A stretch of 44,523 bases of DNA from positions 16,234 through 60,756 of the forward strand of contig DLLC01000025.1 of assembly GCA_002476625.1 (NCBI GenBank). Reading direction: 5' to 3'. The stretch comes from Porphyromonadaceae bacterium UBA7572 (GTDB taxonomy: Bacteria; Bacteroidota; Bacteroidia; Bacteroidales; Muribaculaceae). The notes beneath the pieces are model-generated. The model ran no database searches, was not told where the DNA came from, and worked only from the letters and a program-made list of their open reading frames with translations. The translations under genes were made by a program, and so were the position numbers. How positions within the stretch are numbered: the first letter of the stretch is position 1; each line of letters starts with the position of its first letter. Of this stretch, positions 42,418 through 44,523 are shown in pieces.

Positions 42418-42941
42418 TCCTCAATTATATCCGTGGCAAAGCGGTTCGACTCCCCTCGCCATGGAAGCATACCCTTGTATTCCTCGTATTTCACAGTCAC
42501 GCGCCGTCCCGTGGACTGCAGGCGAGAAGCCTTGGCGGCAAGCGAGTCCGACTTCACCGTGAACGCGAAGCCCGACTTATAGGCTCGCACCGTGTCGGCA
42601 ATAAATTTCTCACTAATCATCTGCACCTCGTAAGTCTTCAAAAACGTGCCCTCACTCTGCACCTTCAGAATCACGCCACGCTCCTCGCTCACTATGTAAG
42701 GGTGGAAATAACGGAGCCACAGCGCCACCGCCACGCCTATCACAAGCAGTGCCACGCCACCCACTATCAGCATACGCCTGCGGTTGGTGCTGCGCTCATA
42801 GGTCATCTCCTTCATTTCACGCTCCTCGCGTTCCTCCGGAGTTTCCACGGCAGGCTGCTTCTTCTCCTGTTTGGCCTTTTCCTCATCCTCCTTGCTGGAG
42901 TAGAAATGGTCGTCGTATTCGTCGTTAAAGAGGTTGCTCAT
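42414..42941 (-). CDS. Uncharacterised single-TM protein
   Basis: 175 aa. A strongly charged Glu/Lys-rich cytoplasmic N-terminal half (1-54, coiled-coil-like), one TM helix (about 57-77), and a periplasmic C-terminal domain (about 78-175) with EERGVILKVQSEGTFLKTYEV and YKSGFAFTVKSDSLAAKA. Reminiscent of a conserved Bacteroidales family found next to translation or lipid genes, but I do not recognise it. It precedes the SDR operon by 69 bp on the same strand and follows the LPG-synthase-type gene by 23 bp. Confidence 0.7.
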   Translation of the reverse strand: MSNLFNDEYDDHFYSSKEDEEKAKQEKKQPAVETPEEREEREMKEMTYERSTNRRRMLIVGGVALLVIGVAVALWLRYFHPYIVSEERGVILKVQSEGTFLKTYEVQMISEKFIADTVRAYKSGFAFTVKSDSLAAKASRLQSTGRRVTVKYEEYKGMLPWRGESNRFATDIIED

Positions 42942-42964
42942 ATTTTTTTAGATAATTTAATTGG

Positions 42965-44029
42965 TTACAGAGTCATGCCCTGCGCATCACTCTTGGTGCG
43001 CACCAGGGTCTTGCCCTGCGCTATGCGGCGGCGGTCAATCGCCATCATCACAAACGCATACACGCCCAGCACCACCAGTAGCACCTGCTGCACAAGCCAC
43101 ACCGTCCAGGCAAACGCGCTCGCCTGCGGATTGTAGGGGTCGCCAAGCGGAAGAGTGCCCACGCCGTAGATGGCGAGGCCAAACATGATGGCGTACTGCC
43201 ATGCGCCCACACCGCCATTGGTGGGCACCGCCATGCCCAGGCTGCTGAACACAAAGAGCACCAGTATGGCCACCACGCCCAGGTCGCGCGTGAAGGTGAA
43301 CGCCATCGAGGCTATATAGAGCTGAAAGAAATAGCATCCCCATATCAGCAGCGTGTAGAGCAGAAACCACCATTTCCCCTCCATCTTCGTGATAGAAATC
43401 AGTCCCTCCCACAGGTTGGTGAGCATCAGCCTAATTTTGGCGAGCGCCTTGTTCTCGCTCTTGGTGCGCAGCACCCACACTATCAGCGCCACCATCAGCA
43501 CAGCCACAGCCACCAAAGCCCAGAACCACCAAGTGGTGAACATGCTCTCGCCACTGGCGGCCCCCTTCTGGCTCAGGAATTTCATAAAAGCCCCCTGGGC
43601 CAGAAAGAAGGTGACAATGGTGAGCGCAAGCACGGTGAGGGTGTCGCTCAGGCGGTCGCCCACCATCGAGCCCACCACCTTGGAGAACGACGTGCGCTCA
43701 CGCGAGGCTATGTAGCCACTGCGCCACACCTCGCCCAGGCGCGGAGCAAGCAAATTCACGAAATAAGTGCCGAATATGCTGTTCACCAGCACACCCAGCG
43801 GCGCGTCGATGCCTAATGCACGCAGCTGAAGCCGCCAGCGGCACGCCCTGAACACGTGGCTCAGCACACTCACCACCACCACCGGCACAAACCACCAGAA
43901 GTTCACGTCCTCACGCAGGCTCCGCTTGATGGCCTCCATGTCCATATTCTCATAGAAAAACCACACCAGCAGCACGCTCAGCGCCACCGGCACGCCATAT
44001 TTCAGCAAAGGGGATATAATCTTTTTCAC
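42965..44029 (-). CDS. LPG-synthase-type transmembrane protein (UPF0104/flippase-like)
   Basis: 354 aa from GTG 44029 (no nearer in-frame ATG). About eight TM helices with the family features LLVWFFYEN, RACRWRLQLRALG, FGTYFVNLLAPRLGEVWRSGY, VVGSMVGDRLSDTL and MAVPTNGGVGAWQYAIMFGLAIYG. PF03706 members are flippase domains of lysylphosphatidylglycerol synthases, but here the aminoacyltransferase half is absent, as in most Bacteroidetes paralogues. Inner-membrane; exact lipid cargo unknown. Spacing of 23 bp to the next gene suggests one operon. Confidence 0.85.
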   Translation of the reverse strand: MKKIISPLLKYGVPVALSVLLVWFFYENMDMEAIKRSLREDVNFWWFVPVVVVSVLSHVFRACRWRLQLRALGIDAPLGVLVNSIFGTYFVNLLAPRLGEVWRSGYIASRERTSFSKVVGSMVGDRLSDTLTVLALTIVTFFLAQGAFMKFLSQKGAASGESMFTTWWFWALVAVAVLMVALIVWVLRTKSENKALAKIRLMLTNLWEGLISITKMEGKWWFLLYTLLIWGCYFFQLYIASMAFTFTRDLGVVAILVLFVFSSLGMAVPTNGGVGAWQYAIMFGLAIYGVGTLPLGDPYNPQASAFAWTVWLVQQVLLVVLGVYAFVMMAIDRRRIAQGKTLVRTKSDAQGMTL

Positions 44030-44205
44030 AATTCAAAAAACAGTAAGCAATTAATGTAATATAGTTCAAAAAAACAAACAGCGTGCTACGCACATTCCCA
44101 CAAAATTACAAAAAAAAGCCATTGCGCCAAAACACAAACCTCGCCTCCCCTCTTGCAAATGCCGCCATTTTTCCCGAAATTTGTAAATCACAACAAATCC
44201 CCACC

Positions 44206-44241
44206 AAGCCCAATATGCCTATCAAGCCTATTAAGCCCATT
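44206..44241. repeat. AAGCCCATT-type 9-nt tandem repeat, copy B
   Basis: Four units AAGCCCAAT, ATGCCTATC, AAGCCTATT, AAGCCCATT in the 257-bp region between divergent genes, upstream of hsdM. That region shows no other gene; no good -7 box was recognised in it. Confidence 0.75.
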
Positions 44242-44286
44242 CATCACAATGTAATGCTTTCAAATAAATAACACATACACTTCCCT

Positions 44287-44523
44287 ATGAACAAGACAGC
44301 TCTACCACAAAACACTGAGCAGCTAAAAAGCGAACTCGGAGCACTCATCTGGCGAATGGCCACCAACCTCGTGCACGGCGGAAAGGTGTCGCCAGTGCAA
44401 TTTATGGACTACACGCTCGGCGCGCTCTTCTACCGCTTCATTTCTGAGAACATTACCGACTTCTGCAACAAGCTGATGGCTGATGCCGGCGTTCCTGACC
44501 CCGACTTCACCTCTATGCCCGAC
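44287..44523 (+). CDS. hsdM: Type I restriction-modification methyltransferase subunit, 5' part
   Basis: 79 residues visible before the window ends. The start ATG 44287 and the sequence (LGALIWRMATNLVHGGKVSPVQFMDYTLGALFYRFISEN) match the HsdM N-terminal helical domain, which in type I systems joins HsdS to the SAM-methyltransferase domain. HsdM with HsdS methylates DNA and with HsdR also cuts unmodified phage DNA. The rest of the locus lies to the right and is not seen, so whether it is intact is unknown. Confidence 0.9.
   Translation, partial: MNKTALPQNTEQLKSELGALIWRMATNLVHGGKVSPVQFMDYTLGALFYRFISENITDFCNKLMADAGVPDPDFTSMPD

Overview
The window reads as chromosomal DNA of a gut Bacteroidales, most likely Muribaculaceae or Prevotellaceae. 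This rests on gene content (TonB-dependent receptors with carboxypeptidase-regulatory-like N-termini, DUF4625, DUF4834, DUF4923, DUF2851, PCMD and C10-peptidase families, dockerin-like and T9SS-like C-terminal tails) and on the many Bacteroidetes-type -7 boxes (TAnnTTTG), three of which have a TTG exactly 20 bp upstream. Genus is not determinable by eye.

Left part (1-5.6 kb) is accessory. It holds the tail of a basic, single-TM protein; a zinc-ribbon protein carrying an FtsK-gamma-like winged helix and a C-terminal TM; a small von Willebrand A protein; and a reverse-transcriptase operon. That operon is a 404-aa unknown protein, then a 585-aa UG/Abi-like reverse transcriptase, then a small membrane protein with GX3 repeats that is frameshifted at a run of seven C. 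It is preceded by a near-perfect sigma-54 (-24/-12) promoter and a 19-bp-stem hairpin, with a 17-bp palindrome about 120 bp further up. This is my best candidate for an undescribed system.

5.6-11.4 kb is mostly housekeeping: a SAM O-methyltransferase overlapping aroQ, a YARHG protein with an M15 peptidase, a lipoprotein, a PCMD protein, a DUF2851 protein and tRNA-Phe(GAA).

11.7-19.7 kb is an outer-membrane acquisition cluster: a triple-repeat dockerin-tailed exoprotein, a TonB-dependent receptor and a DUF5689 lipoprotein. 19.8-26.5 kb is a second one, probably metal-linked: a His/Cys-rich membrane peptide, a TonB receptor, two DUF4625 lipoproteins and a C10 cysteine peptidase.

26.6-30.3 kb is an rbfA - LolC/E-like permease - membrane protein - xerD run. 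30.3-37.5 kb holds secreted or periplasmic proteins (esterase, 1114-aa T9SS-tailed protein, 5'-nucleotidase, DUF4923 lipoprotein), with a dispersed palindromic repeat in three of the intergenic gaps. 37.6-44.0 kb, on the minus strand, has DUF4834, pssA and psd (phosphatidylethanolamine synthesis), then a compact overlapping run SDR - Fur-family regulator - MATE exporter, a one-TM protein and an LPG-synthase-type flippase. The window ends inside the 5' end of a type I restriction-modification hsdM gene.
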